Assembly (NCBI GenBank): GCA_963822695.1
Contig: CAWGJH010000028.1
Span: 23,520-87,519, forward strand
DNA from: GCA-003244245 sp963822695
Lineage (GTDB): Bacteria > Actinomycetota > Actinomycetes > Mycobacteriales > Pseudonocardiaceae
Reading direction: 5' to 3'
Length of the DNA stretch: 64,000 bases
In this document: piece by piece, positions 27,697 through 35,523 of the stretch
How positions within the stretch are numbered: the first letter of the stretch is position 1
How the letters are laid out: each line of letters starts with the position of its first letter
The notes under the pieces: model-generated
Databases searched by the model: none
The model's input: the letters and a program-made list of their open reading frames with translations, nothing else
What the model was told of the DNA's origin: nothing
Position numbers and translations under genes: made by a program

Positions 27697-28374
27697 TCAG
27701 TGCTGCTGTTTGTAGGCACTTGACCGAGACGGATGTGGTCGGCGGGATCGTTGGCGCGGGTGTAGCGCGTCGAGCAGGCGGTGTCCGACCGCGATGCCGA
27801 CACCGGTGATCAGCGCACTGGCCGCCCTGGCGGCTAGTTCTCCGGCGAGCAGCCGGTCGTCAGCCGTAGCTGGGGTGCCCGTGTCTGGGGGAGGAGGCAG
27901 CTTCAGCGCTGGGGGAGCGGCGCTCATCGGGGTGGGCCACGCCAGCCGGTGCACTGTGGTGGCCACCGCTTCCAACCTGCTGGCCAGCGATTGACCATCC
28001 CACACCAGCACGTGCAGCTCGCCGTACTCGGCGACCGCCACTAGACGGTGATCACCGGAGGCGACCAGGAACCGCCACTGGCGACCCCGGTTGGCCAGGT
28101 AACGGGCGTGACCGATCAACGCGATCTCGGCCGCGTCCGGGCCAGGTGACACCGGCCACGGCGCCACCCCAAGCTCGATCAGCGCCGAGATGACGCTGTC
28201 CTTGGCCGGCCACTGCTGGGAGAAACACGCTAGGGCGTGCTCGACTGGGCCGGCGGCTGTGAGCAGCGCCTGCATACGGGCCCGCACCATCGGCAGCCGC
28301 GGCTTGAACGGCCCGATCACGTTCTCGACGTCGATCAGCAGCACCGTGGCGGGGATCTGAAGCATCGTGGTCAC
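27697..28374 (-). CDS. NYN-domain (PIN-like) protein
   Basis: A 225-aa protein with the NYN/PIN-like fold. ATVLLIDVENVIG supplies the first catalytic Asp (D15), GPDAAEIALIGHARYLA the middle acidic pair, and RFLVASGDHRLVAVAEYG the SGD strand of the metal-dependent RNase active site. The C-terminal 80 residues are Pro/Ala rich and then hydrophobic (AARAASALITGVGIAVGHRLL), possibly a membrane anchor, before a basic tail. It converges on the MgtE-like gene with 15 bases between. NYN proteins cleave or process RNA; the target is unknown. Confidence 0.8.
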   Translation of the reverse strand: MTTMLQIPATVLLIDVENVIGPFKPRLPMVRARMQALLTAAGPVEHALACFSQQWPAKDSVISALIELGVAPWPVSPGPDAAEIALIGHARYLANRGRQWRFLVASGDHRLVAVAEYGELHVLVWDGQSLASRLEAVATTVHRLAWPTPMSAAPPALKLPPPPDTGTPATADDRLLAGELAARAASALITGVGIAVGHRLLDALHPRQRSRRPHPSRSSAYKQQH

Positions 28375-28857
28375 TCCTGGACAGCCGCGCCGCTGCGGCG
28401 GGTCGAGCAGTTCAATGGCTGCGGTGATGGGGCAACCACGGTACGGGTCAATTCATTCACCGGCACAAGACCACCCCCTCGCCGCGCAGCCAGGCGCCCG
28501 CAACTTCGACGCCGGCCACTTCCCCTCTGGCGGCGCGGCGCAGCGGGTGCTCACCGAGCTACGCAAGCTGGCCAAGCACATGGCGTCGCCGACCGCCGAG
28601 GCGGCCACGCCCGTGCGCAGCGCGCTTGACGATCTCCGCGCTCGCCGCGCTGCTCACCGGCGCCCAGGATTGAGAGCGTCCCCCGCCGTTGGTGGCTAGC
28701 GACGGCCAGCAGTGCTAGTAGCTTCCGCAGGACGTCGGGTGATGACGCAGGCACTGTCGTCGAGTGACGGCCAGCTGACTGGGACGCACGTACCCCAGAG
28801 ACCCATACGGGCGCGGCCTGGGGTGTTTGCGCCGCGCTCCGGTGGGCTGTTGCAGCC
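28375..28857. other. Gap without a convincing gene
   Basis: The forward strand is open from 28367 to 28699 (110 codons, ending RVLTELRKLAKHMASPTAEA and an Arg-rich tail), but it overlaps the NYN start, has no clear ribosome site and no recognisable motif. I see no RNA gene or strong hairpin here. Confidence 0.3.
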
Positions 28858-29307
28858 TTACAACTGCGTAGCTGAGGGTGCCATCACTTGGAACGACTCG
28901 CCCTGACTGTGACCATCGACGCTCGCCCGCCACTCATACCGGCCGGGCGACAGGGACATCGGCGCGACGTTGACAGCGAAGACTGCGCTCAACGTGCTAC
29001 CCGGCGCGATGCCGGCTGGCCGGCCCACTTCAAGCTCGATCTGGCTAACGATCGGTTGTGGTCCAGTGGGACCAGGCATAGACACCGGCTGGCCGTCGTC
29101 AGTGACCAGCTCCACCCGTACGGGCAGCTTCTGGTTCGTACGATCCCAGGGGACCTGGATCATCAATGCCACTGCGTGCGGAGCGGTTGGGCTACCTGTG
29201 ATCGTCCAGCCGGCCCCTAGCATGTGAATTTTGCCAGTCGCTGCGTCTGTTTGAGCTGCATCACACAGAATGAGTTTGAACCCGATCTGCGGCCTGGTCA
29301 GCGGCAC
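28858..29307 (-). CDS. Conserved hypothetical protein (DUF6941-like)
   Basis: A 149-aa beta-rich protein. The N-terminus IGFKLILCDAAQTDAATGKI with HMLGAGWTITG resembles a family of actinobacterial proteins of unknown function (DUF6941-like), and the C-terminal half looks like an immunoglobulin-type sandwich (SPGRYEWRASVDG). GTG 29307 overlaps the stop of the small gene upstream by ten bases, so it is the third gene of a reverse-strand operon with 29298-29492 and 29512-29787. Confidence 0.65.
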   Translation of the reverse strand: MPLTRPQIGFKLILCDAAQTDAATGKIHMLGAGWTITGSPTAPHAVALMIQVPWDRTNQKLPVRVELVTDDGQPVSMPGPTGPQPIVSQIELEVGRPAGIAPGSTLSAVFAVNVAPMSLSPGRYEWRASVDGHSQGESFQVMAPSATQL

Positions 29308-29492
29308 ACGCCCGCCTCAGCCCACGTTACGGGCTCAGAGTGCTCGACCCATTCGCCGCTCGCTGACGGTGCCAAGAACACCGTCACCCCACGGTCGTTA
29401 CGCGGACCGGTGACAAAGTCTGGTGGTCGGCGGCGGATCTGCTGGATCTTCTCAATGGGCTCGTCGTCTTCGTAAAAGTCGTCGTCAACCAT
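29298..29492 (-). CDS. Small acidic protein, possible antitoxin
   Basis: A 64-aa protein starting at ATG 29492 after AGGAAGGAG, with an acidic N-terminus (DDDFYEDDEPIEKIQQ). It lies 19 bases after the toxin-like gene and overlaps the DUF6941-like gene. A small acidic protein next to a small basic one is typical of toxin-antitoxin pairs, but no antitoxin family is recognisable. Confidence 0.5.
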   Translation of the reverse strand: MVDDDFYEDDEPIEKIQQIRRRPPDFVTGPRNDRGVTVFLAPSASGEWVEHSEPVTWAEAGVCR

Positions 29493-29511
29493 GGCGGGCG
29501 CTCCTTCCTAG

Positions 29512-29787
29512 CTAGTCAACGAAGTACACACTGCCCAGCTTCCAAGCATCCCCCATCGGGTGCTCCGCTGGGTAGAGCACGACCGTGGCGGGTCGCCCCC
29601 GGATTGTCACGTCGATCAAGGCACGACATCCTCGCTCCGGATCGTCGTCCCACCGGCCGTAGAGACCTCGCACGCACTTGACTGCGTCACGCAGCTCCTT
29701 CTCGGTGATGCGATGGACCTGAGCGATCTTCTGGGCGGTTCGGCGGCTGATGCTCAGCTCCGCCACCCACAACCTCGTCACGTCCAC
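29512..29787 (-). CDS. Small toxin-like protein
   Basis: A 91-aa protein starting at GTG 29787 after GTGAGGACCG. It begins with a helical segment (LSISRRTAQKIAQVHRITEKEL), then CRALIDVTIRGRPATVVLYPA and a final strand GSVYFVD. The layout of N-terminal helices followed by beta strands is like compact RelE/BrnT-type toxins, but no catalytic residues can be assigned. It opens a three-gene operon. Function is inferred from size and context only. Confidence 0.5.
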   Translation of the reverse strand: MDVTRLWVAELSISRRTAQKIAQVHRITEKELRDAVKCVRGLYGRWDDDPERGCRALIDVTIRGRPATVVLYPAEHPMGDAWKLGSVYFVD

Positions 29788-29956
29788 CGGTCCTCACTCC
29801 GGTGCGTCCCATCACCGGGGATTCATCGCGCCAGAACTACTCATCGTTACTCGTTGCCGCACCTCAGGGGGAAAGATCACGCTAGACAAGCATCCGGCTG
29901 TCCGGCACCGCCCGGGGGCTACTGGTGCCATCGCCGTCGTGAACGATGGCACAGTG

Positions 29957-30851
29957 ATGCCGCGAAGCAAGCGGCGGGAACGAGCCGAAGCGACCGTAAC
30001 CCGCCTGCGGCCGATCTCCCCCTGGCTGCTCCTCCTCGCCGTGGTGGCGATCGTGGCCGTCACCTGGCCGCTGACCCACTGGCTGTACGGCGTCGCGGGC
30101 GATGACCCGGCCCGTCGGATCGAAGCGATCAAGACCGGGCTGACCGTGGCCGCAGGGACGGGTGGCGCCTTCGCGTTGTTGCTGGCATTTCGGCGGCAGC
30201 TCGCCACCGAGATCATCGCTACCGAGACACAGGAGGTGCAGGAGAGGGAGTACGAGCAGCGGGATCGAGCGGCCGATGCCAGCGAGCGGGACGCGGAGCA
30301 GAGGCGGATCACTGAGCTGTACACGAAGGCTGCCGATCAGTTGGGAAGCGACAAGACACCGGTGCGGCTGGCGGGTCTGCACGCGCTAGAACGGTTGGCG
30401 CAGAACACCCCGGACCAGCGGCAGACCATCGTCGATGTGATCTGCGCCTACCTGCGTATGCCCTACAAGTCATCCGACGGCCAACCGCCTGCCGAGGATG
30501 CCCCCGCCGAAGCGCACACCCGATACGAGGAATGGCGCCAGGAGTTGCAGGTTCGATTGACCGCACAGCGTATCCTGGTCGCACATCTCAGACCCGGCGC
30601 GGTGGACACTTTCTGGCCTGACATTGACCTGGACCTGACCGAAGCCCACTCCACAGGCTCGATCTGAGCAACTGCCGCATCAGGAAAGCACAGTTCGGCG
30701 GGCGGAGTTCGCTGAGGACGCGAAGTTCGACGGTGCGCGAGCGCGACCAGCGGAGGACAGAATCCATGTCTGGCCCGCGACCTGGAGCACACGCGATGCG
30801 TGCGAGGGTGAGGAGGCCGACTGGTTGTACCTAGTGCGCGTGGAGGAGTAG
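29957..30851 (+). pseudogene. Pentapeptide-repeat membrane protein, truncated and frameshifted
   Basis: ATG 29957 opens a protein with two membrane spans (PWLLLLAVVAIVAVTWPL; KTGLTVAAGTGGAFALLLAF), a coiled coil (QEVQEREYEQRDRAADASER) and a helical region with VRLAGLHALERLAQ. This is the usual N-terminus of actinobacterial pentapeptide-repeat proteins. After WPDIDLDLTEA the frame breaks near 30640 (LDLSNCRIRKAQFGG continues in a second frame) and again near 30690 (AEFAEDAKFDGA), then the normal C-terminal ending EEADWLYLVRVEE at 30851. Only one or two pentapeptides remain where relatives have dozens, so the repeat block has been deleted. Confidence 0.75.
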
Positions 30852-30964
30852 CCACGAGCATGCCAACCACAGTGTGGACCAGCAGCGTGCAATCACTGCG
30901 GTCGTCGGTGCGGCGGCCTTGCGCGTGCAGTCGGCCTCGCTCGCGTTGCGAGTTCAAAGTCTCA

Positions 30965-31164
30965 GGTGGTACGTCGATCACGATTGACGATCGTGAACGA
31001 TCGACAGCGGCGGGTGTTGCCCCGATGAAACGGTCCGGTGGATGGGCGGCTATACCAGCAAACCAGCTCGATAGGCCATCCTCGTGCGCGGAGGGTTCGT
31101 GCAGATCACTGATCGAAAGATCATCATAAAGGTCGCCATTGGTCAGGTTAAACGCGGGCGGCAC
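30965..31164 (-). pseudogene. Decayed copy of the 3' end of a TPR-type XRE gene and its spacer
   Basis: Read on the reverse strand, 31090 down to 30965 resembles 34260 down to 34150: ATGGCC-A-CG--CTGGT-TGC-GGT-TAGCC, then the block GATCGTTCAC, then CGTCAATCGTGA. In the intact copy this is the end of the regulator (HRAGLPV, stop) plus the spacer to the next gene; here the reading is broken (GLSSWFAGIAA). The rest of the duplicated operon is not recognisable. Confidence 0.55.
30978..30996. promoter_or_regulatory. Perfect inverted repeat TCACGAT-TGACG-ATCGTGA
   Basis: Seven-base arms around a five-base spacer. The matching site at 34159-34177 is TCACGAT-TGACG-ACGGTGA with one mismatch, and there it overlaps a GTG start. 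It is probably an operator conserved within the duplicated block. Confidence 0.5.
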
Positions 31165-31219
31165 GCGAGAGTGTATAAGATAGGCTGAAACGGGCGGAGG
31201 GTGGGTTCATACTACGATC

Positions 31220-32068
31220 ATGAGCGTGCTGGAGTGTCCGTGGAGTGATGAACCGATGTCTTGGAACGCGAGGGACCGCGTGAAATGGTTGTTATCCTCG
31301 CGTTTCCGCCAAAACCTGACCGCTCGGCGCGTCCGCGAGGCCGAGGTGCGTCGCCTCCGTCTGAACATTGACGCCCGAATGTTCGTCCGCGAGATCTATC
31401 ACCAACAACTTTACGAGAATGACGAACTCCGACTCAAACCCGAGCCGTTCGCCTACACCGCCCGCAGACAGCTCGATGAGGCTCTGTCGCATGCACCCAC
31501 AGAAATCGACCCTCAAGTGGCGCGAGCCCTGCTCGAACACGCCCTCGCCGAGAGAGCCAGATGGATCATCGACGCCAGCTTCACCGCCGACCAGCTACAG
31601 CACGGGGCAAGTGACCCACCATCGGTCGACCGCTACGAGTTCAAGATCCAAATTGATGATCAACCTGGTCTCGGGAACGTGACCTACCGGGTGTGTACCC
31701 GCTGTCAGCAGGGAGTACTCGATAATATCACCGTCGCCGCTGAGATTGGATGCGGTGGCGTTGGTCGGCGAGCACTAGACGAGTTGCAACAACGATGGGT
31801 TGGGTACAAGTTCAATACCACCGGGCAACGATCTACAGCACGCGGATTCTATGACCGATGCCGCATGACCAGCTCCAGTCCATGGCTGTACGAACTCAAC
31901 GGCTGCCCTCATCTGGCCGTTACCTACAGCGGTAGTGGCTATCGAGGTGTTGAGACGTATGGTATCAACACCTACCTGATGCGGTGGGCGCGCAGGAAGT
32001 ACAAACGGTTGAGGGCGTTCAAGCGGTTCCGCTGGTCAGCGCGGGCGCGTCGTCGGCCAGCGAGATGA
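31220..32068 (+). CDS. Chimeric ORF: GNAT-like protein fused to group II intron maturase end
   Basis: The first ~235 residues are a hypothetical protein whose second half looks like an acetyltransferase-type actinobacterial family (TYRVCTRCQQGVLDNITVAA, GVGRRALDELQQRWVGYKF, TTGQRSTARGFYDRCR). It probably once ended near NGCPHL. The last ~45 residues, including INTYLMRWARRKYKRLRAFK, are the conserved C-terminus of a group II intron reverse transcriptase/maturase. Thus an intron remnant has been joined in frame. ATG 31220, or ATG 31256, could start it. Base composition is less GC-rich than neighbours, fitting transfer. Confidence 0.6.
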   Translation: MSVLECPWSDEPMSWNARDRVKWLLSSRFRQNLTARRVREAEVRRLRLNIDARMFVREIYHQQLYENDELRLKPEPFAYTARRQLDEALSHAPTEIDPQVARALLEHALAERARWIIDASFTADQLQHGASDPPSVDRYEFKIQIDDQPGLGNVTYRVCTRCQQGVLDNITVAAEIGCGGVGRRALDELQQRWVGYKFNTTGQRSTARGFYDRCRMTSSSPWLYELNGCPHLAVTYSGSGYRGVETYGINTYLMRWARRKYKRLRAFKRFRWSARARRRPAR

Positions 32069-32171
32069 CCTGCCCGAGTATCCAGCGCGACCGCCCACGT
32101 TCCTCGACCGTCGCCGTGAGCTGGTCGAAGTAGGCCAGAGGGTCGCTGGTGGGCTCACTACTCACCGCCAT
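32019..32171 (-). CDS. Small protein truncated at the intron-remnant junction
   Basis: ATG 32171, preceded by GGGAGAAC, opens 50 codons: MAVSSEPTSDPLAYFDQLTA, then VEERGRSRWILGQVISLADD, ending at 32019. The hydrophilic helical start looks like a real gene, but it stops within the maturase remnant encoded on the other strand, so its 3' part was probably lost at the same junction. Confidence 0.4.
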   Translation of the reverse strand: MAVSSEPTSDPLAYFDQLTATVEERGRSRWILGQVISLADDAPALTSGTA

Positions 32172-32273
32172 GTTCTCCCGGGTCGTCAATATCCTTTGGT
32201 GCGTCTGGGACCGGCCGGGCCGGGGAGCGCCGTACGGGGGATAGGGCTCAACCGCACGGCCCGGCCGGAGTCG

Positions 32274-32528
32274 TCACCTTCCTGATCTTTGCCTGGGGAT
32301 GATGGAGCGGCACGACCAGCAGTAGTGACGGAATCCGGGATCGGTGAGGTCGTCCGCGCGAATGATGTCGGCTCCGCATAGGGCGACGTAGCGACCTGTG
32401 CGGTTGGTGCCCGCAGCGGCGGTGGCGGAGGTGAAGAGGTGGATGGTGCCGGTGCGCAGGTCCACGATGTCCACGGTGTGGCGCAGGGCCGCCCGGGTCC
32501 GACGGCTCGTCAGGCGGTGTCGTGCCAC
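32274..32528 (-). CDS. Small H/C...CxxC protein (paralogue 3)
   Basis: An 84-aa protein; GTG 32528 overlaps the end of the upstream paralogue. It carries IHLFTSATAA, GRYVALCGADII and HYCWSC, repeating the His, ALCG, CxxC layout of the family in this window. Likely a small zinc-ribbon protein. With 32510-32773 it forms a tandem pair, overlapping by 19 bases, which points to local duplication. Confidence 0.6.
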   Translation of the reverse strand: MARHRLTSRRTRAALRHTVDIVDLRTGTIHLFTSATAAAGTNRTGRYVALCGADIIRADDLTDPGFRHYCWSCRSIIPRQRSGR

Positions 32529-32773
32529 CGGGCCTTGGCCTTCGCGAGGAACGCGGCCCATGCGAGGCGACGGGGTCGGCCTTCGGCATGGGTGACGCAG
32601 TTCTGGCAGTCCCGAGTGGACACCGTGGGGTTGGTCCCCGTGATGACCACGGTGCCGCACAACGCGGGGTAGCGCCCGGAGCGCCGATGTAGGGGAACGA
32701 CCTCAATCCGAACGAGATGTCGTTGCCCCGTGCTGGTGTCCACCATCGACCGGGCCAGGGCTGGGCCGCTCAT
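32510..32773 (-). CDS. Small H/C...CxxC protein (paralogue 4)
   Basis: An 87-aa protein. ATG 32773 is chosen because GAGGGGGAACC precedes it; longer reading to 32947 lacks support. Features are GQRHLVRIEVV, GRYPALCGTVVI and RDCQNC, then a basic helical tail. Same family as the gene that overlaps its 3' end. Confidence 0.6.
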   Translation of the reverse strand: MSGPALARSMVDTSTGQRHLVRIEVVPLHRRSGRYPALCGTVVITGTNPTVSTRDCQNCVTHAEGRPRRLAWAAFLAKAKARWHDTA

Positions 32774-32859
32774 CGCGGGTTCCCCCTCGCGTGCCGGCCA
32801 GCCTTCTGCTGAGCGCCTGAGCGCACCACGGGCGACCGGGTGAAAAATCCTTGGAGGCC

Positions 32860-33210
32860 TCATTCGAGGGTGTACCAGATTTTGCACGGAAAATGACGGC
32901 GCCTGACTGTCCAGCCACGTCGCCAGTTTCCTCTGCAGGCGTGACATCGGCCGGTTCGAGTGAGGAAATGGTGATCGATCAGGATGGCGCGCAGGGTGAC
33001 GACTAGGTCGGGACGCTCAGCGCTGTCGGTGAGGGCATCCCATACTGAGCGGACCTGGTGGAGCGCGTGGGGTCGCTCAGCGAGCCACGCGAGTGTCTGC
33101 TCGGAGAGTTGCATCGGGGGCAGTGGCGAGGCGGTGGGCGTGACTTTCGGCATCGGGATGGTCACGTCGTGGGTGGTCTCGCGCTGGCGGGTGAGGGTGG
33201 TGATGGCCAT
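32860..33210 (-). CDS. Small Cys-rich protein (GRCxxC family)
   Basis: A 116-aa protein; its ATG overlaps the TGA of the upstream gene (TGATG), so the two are co-translated. The C-terminus GRCHACRGNWRRGW with FPCKIW gives three Cys in a compact basic segment, close to the pattern GRCPECSSHWRLRAAPC in 52436-52831. Actinobacterial relatives are short and uncharacterised. A metal site is likely. Confidence 0.55.
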   Translation of the reverse strand: MAITTLTRQRETTHDVTIPMPKVTPTASPLPPMQLSEQTLAWLAERPHALHQVRSVWDALTDSAERPDLVVTLRAILIDHHFLTRTGRCHACRGNWRRGWTVRRRHFPCKIWYTLE

Positions 33211-33470
33211 CAGTCACCGTCGGGCGTGGTGGTGAGGACGCGTACGAGGTCGGGCCGCAGGGCGACCGTTTCTCTGTCGCGGGCGAAGCGCACGTACAGC
33301 AGGCGGGTGTCCCGGCCGATGGCTTGGCCTTGTTGGTGCAGCCGCAGAGCGTGTCCCCCGTGTTCCTCATCCACCGTGACCTGTTGAACCCAGCTCAGGA
33401 AGGGAATGGGGGTGCCATCGGCGTCGCGTAGAAAGGGAAGGTTCGTGGCGTCCACGTCAGCGGTGGGCAT
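33210..33470 (-). CDS. Hypothetical 86-aa protein
   Basis: ATG 33470 follows GAGGAGAA. The protein reads TNLPFLRDADGTPIPFLSWV near its start and ends in beta-like strands (LYVRFARDRETVALRPDLV). Not recognised. It is the first gene of a translationally coupled pair with 32860-33210. Confidence 0.5.
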   Translation of the reverse strand: MPTADVDATNLPFLRDADGTPIPFLSWVQQVTVDEEHGGHALRLHQQGQAIGRDTRLLYVRFARDRETVALRPDLVRVLTTTPDGD

Positions 33471-33549
33471 CGTGGATGTTCTCCTCGGGTGTGAGTGGTG
33501 GCCCCCGACCACCGGGTCGAAACGAGGGTCTTTGAGTGGCTGGAACCGA

Positions 33550-33595
33550 CCGGCCGCCGGGAGCGTGACGGGGGCAAGGCTCCACCGGCGGCCGG
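33550..33595 (-). terminator. Hairpin between small-protein genes
   Basis: CCGGCCGCCGG (33550-33560) and CCGGCGGCCGG (33585-33595) form a perfect 11-bp stem with a 24-base loop, just after the stop of 33603-33872 on the reverse strand. There is no T-run, so termination is only suggested. Confidence 0.35.
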
Positions 33596-33602
33596 CCGGG
33601 AT

Positions 33603-33872
33603 TTACTCCTCGCGCGGACCCCAGGTGTGGGAGTCCGCGAGGAAGATCAGACGACAGCGTTGGCAGTTCAGGCCGGGTAGTGGCTGGTCGTGCTGGGTGA
33701 CGCCGGTTGTGAGCAGGGCGCCGCAGCGGGCCTTGAGCACGCCTGAGGGGTGCTCACCCCGAGGGAGCAACAGGTGCGCCTGGTAGTCTAGGGGGGACCG
33801 CGCCCAGCGCGCCGGGCTACTCACCGGGTACCTCTCGCGCGCACCGGGCGGTGTGGCCGGGTGATCGGTCAT
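33603..33872 (-). CDS. Small C...CxxC protein (paralogue 5)
   Basis: An 89-aa protein; ATG 33872 overlaps the stop of the upstream gene (ATGA). It reads YQAHLLLPRGEHPSGVLKARCGALL followed by LNCQRC, a divergent version of the His, xxCG, CxxC pattern shared by four other genes here. Coupled to 33869-34162 and the TPR regulator upstream. Confidence 0.55.
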   Translation of the reverse strand: MTDHPATPPGARERYPVSSPARWARSPLDYQAHLLLPRGEHPSGVLKARCGALLTTGVTQHDQPLPGLNCQRCRLIFLADSHTWGPREE

Positions 33873-34162
33873 CGGCGCAGCCATGTCCGGAGAGCCTCGA
33901 ACAGCGCCGTCGCGGCGTCCTCGTCGAGGATGATCACGCACGCGCCGGTCACATGCGGATCGAGCACAATTTCCCCGTCGCGCTTGCGTTCCACCACCAG
34001 GTTGGCGAAACCCCTCGGACCCCGGTGCAGCGCACAACTAACAGGGATCGCCCTGCGATTCTCACGGGACGCGCTCGCGGTCGCGCCTTCCGTGACGGGG
34101 ACCGTTCGAGGATTGCCGCTAGCCGGCCGTGTTGCTGGTGCGTTGTTGATGTCGTTGGTCAC
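33869..34162 (-). CDS. Conserved small protein (LDPHVTGACVI motif)
   Basis: A 97-aa protein from GTG 34162. The C-terminal half FANLVVERKRDGEIVLDP then HVTGACVIILDEDAATALFE is a conserved actinobacterial block found in small proteins near XRE regulators. The start lies within the inverted repeat 34159-34177 and has no obvious Shine-Dalgarno, so binding of a repressor there would block the gene directly. It follows the TPR-type regulator 66 bases downstream of its stop. Confidence 0.6.
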   Translation of the reverse strand: MTNDINNAPATRPASGNPRTVPVTEGATASASRENRRAIPVSCALHRGPRGFANLVVERKRDGEIVLDPHVTGACVIILDEDAATALFEALRTWLRR

Positions 34163-34177
34163 GATTGACGACGGTGA
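34159..34177. promoter_or_regulatory. Inverted repeat overlapping a start codon
   Basis: TCACGAT-TGACG-ACGGTGA, seven-base arms with one mismatch; the GTG start of 33869-34162 lies within the first arm. A perfect version sits in the decayed copy at 30978-30996. Likely an operator, perhaps for the adjacent XRE/TPR regulator. Confidence 0.5.
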
Positions 34178-34228
34178 ACGATCGGCCGGTAGCGGGTGTC
34201 CCGCCGCCGGGAGCACTCCCCGGATAGG

Positions 34229-35428
34229 CTACACCGGCAGACCAGCGCGGTGGGCCATTCCGCGTAGCTCCATGCCTATGGCGTCTCGGCGCGTGCCCGG
34301 GAGCAGCGTGGCTATGACGTCGCGGACCAGCGGATCCCGGCGCACCTTGATGGGGAAGATGTCCTCCGCCGTGCGCAGCGCCCGCACGGCGTCGTCACGG
34401 CGCCCCGGCAACTGGGCCAGTGCCTGGCCGTAGTGCATCCAGTAGTGAGCCCGGCCCGACGGGAAGGGGTGACGCTCGGGGTGAACGCCCCGCGCGATGC
34501 TGACCACCTGGTCGGGCTCACCCGCTTCGAGCGCCAGCCACATCCGGCGCCCCACCACTTCGGCCGGCGAGTTGTCGCACCCCAGGGAGTCATCACCGGT
34601 CGCCCCAAACCGCTCGGCCAGCTCTGCGGCGGCATCCATCGGCGCGGCCACATCACCCGGCCGCCCGTCCAGTACGGCGGCATAGGCATGGGTCATGGTG
34701 AGCTGGCACACCAGACCGGCGGTGTCGGCAGTAGCCGGTGGCACGGTCAGCGAGTCGAGCACGGCCCGCCCCAGCTCGAACGCTCCACCGGTTAGCAGCG
34801 TGTCAGCCACACTGAACCCGGCCACGCCGAGCGTGGTGACCTCATCACGCTCCTGGGCCAGGCGTCGAGCCAGGAACACGGTCCGGCGGATCAGATCGTC
34901 GGGTGCGGCCACACGGAACAGCCACAGGCGGGTGACGTGCACATGCAGGTAGACGGCCAAGTCGAGCAGCTCGCCGTGGTCGGCGCCGGTGGCCAGCGTG
35001 GTATGCAGGTTGCTGATCAGCGCGGGTAAGTCGGTGGCCACCTCGGCGAACTGGCAGGCCCGCCGCTGGGCGTGGATCCGGGCCACCTGATCCCGCAGCA
35101 CTGCCACGGGCAGCACCAGTCCGTCTAAGCGGTCGGTGTCGATCGCGTCCAGCGCCAGCCGCACCGCCTCAGTAGTGGAATCAGTGTGTCCGTTGGCCGG
35201 TGCGGGCACCGGTAGCCGCCTCAGGTCACTCGGGGCGATTTCCAGCGCGTTGGCCAGCGCGACGATCTCCGAAAGTTTGTTCAGCGCGACTTCTCCGCGC
35301 TCGATCCGGTCGAGCTGCGACTTGCTCATCCCAGCCAGCCCCGCGATCACCCGCAGCGACTTGTCCCGGGCCTTGCGGATCCGCCGCAGCCGACGGCCGA
35401 TCGTCCGTGCATCGTCGTCAACGTCCAC
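34229..35428 (-). CDS. XRE-family regulator with TPR-like ligand domain
   Basis: A 399-aa intact protein. The helix-turn-helix covers residues 8-65 (IGRRLRRIRKARDKSLRVIA, AGMSKSQLDRIERGEVALNK) and is followed by about 320 residues of helical TPR-like repeats. This is the common actinobacterial regulator type, also seen decayed at 10784-11945. It starts a reverse-strand operon with the LDPHVTGACVI protein and a C...CxxC protein. A GC-rich hairpin at 35466-35488 lies upstream. Confidence 0.8.
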   Translation of the reverse strand: MDVDDDARTIGRRLRRIRKARDKSLRVIAGLAGMSKSQLDRIERGEVALNKLSEIVALANALEIAPSDLRRLPVPAPANGHTDSTTEAVRLALDAIDTDRLDGLVLPVAVLRDQVARIHAQRRACQFAEVATDLPALISNLHTTLATGADHGELLDLAVYLHVHVTRLWLFRVAAPDDLIRRTVFLARRLAQERDEVTTLGVAGFSVADTLLTGGAFELGRAVLDSLTVPPATADTAGLVCQLTMTHAYAAVLDGRPGDVAAPMDAAAELAERFGATGDDSLGCDNSPAEVVGRRMWLALEAGEPDQVVSIARGVHPERHPFPSGRAHYWMHYGQALAQLPGRRDDAVRALRTAEDIFPIKVRRDPLVRDVIATLLPGTRRDAIGMELRGMAHRAGLPV

Positions 35429-35465
35429 GAAACCCCCTGCCCTTGCCGGGACATCCCCTGCCGAT

Positions 35466-35488
35466 GCCCCGGGGAGCTACCCCGGGGC
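35466..35488. promoter_or_regulatory. Nine-bp perfect hairpin upstream of XRE gene
   Basis: GCCCCGGGG-AGCTA-CCCCGGGGC, about 38 bases before the regulator start on the reverse strand. Could be an operator or part of a terminator; no T-run follows on either side. Confidence 0.35.
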
Positions 35489-35523
35489 GGAACCTCGGCA
35501 AGGAGGTGAAGCGAGGCTACTCG

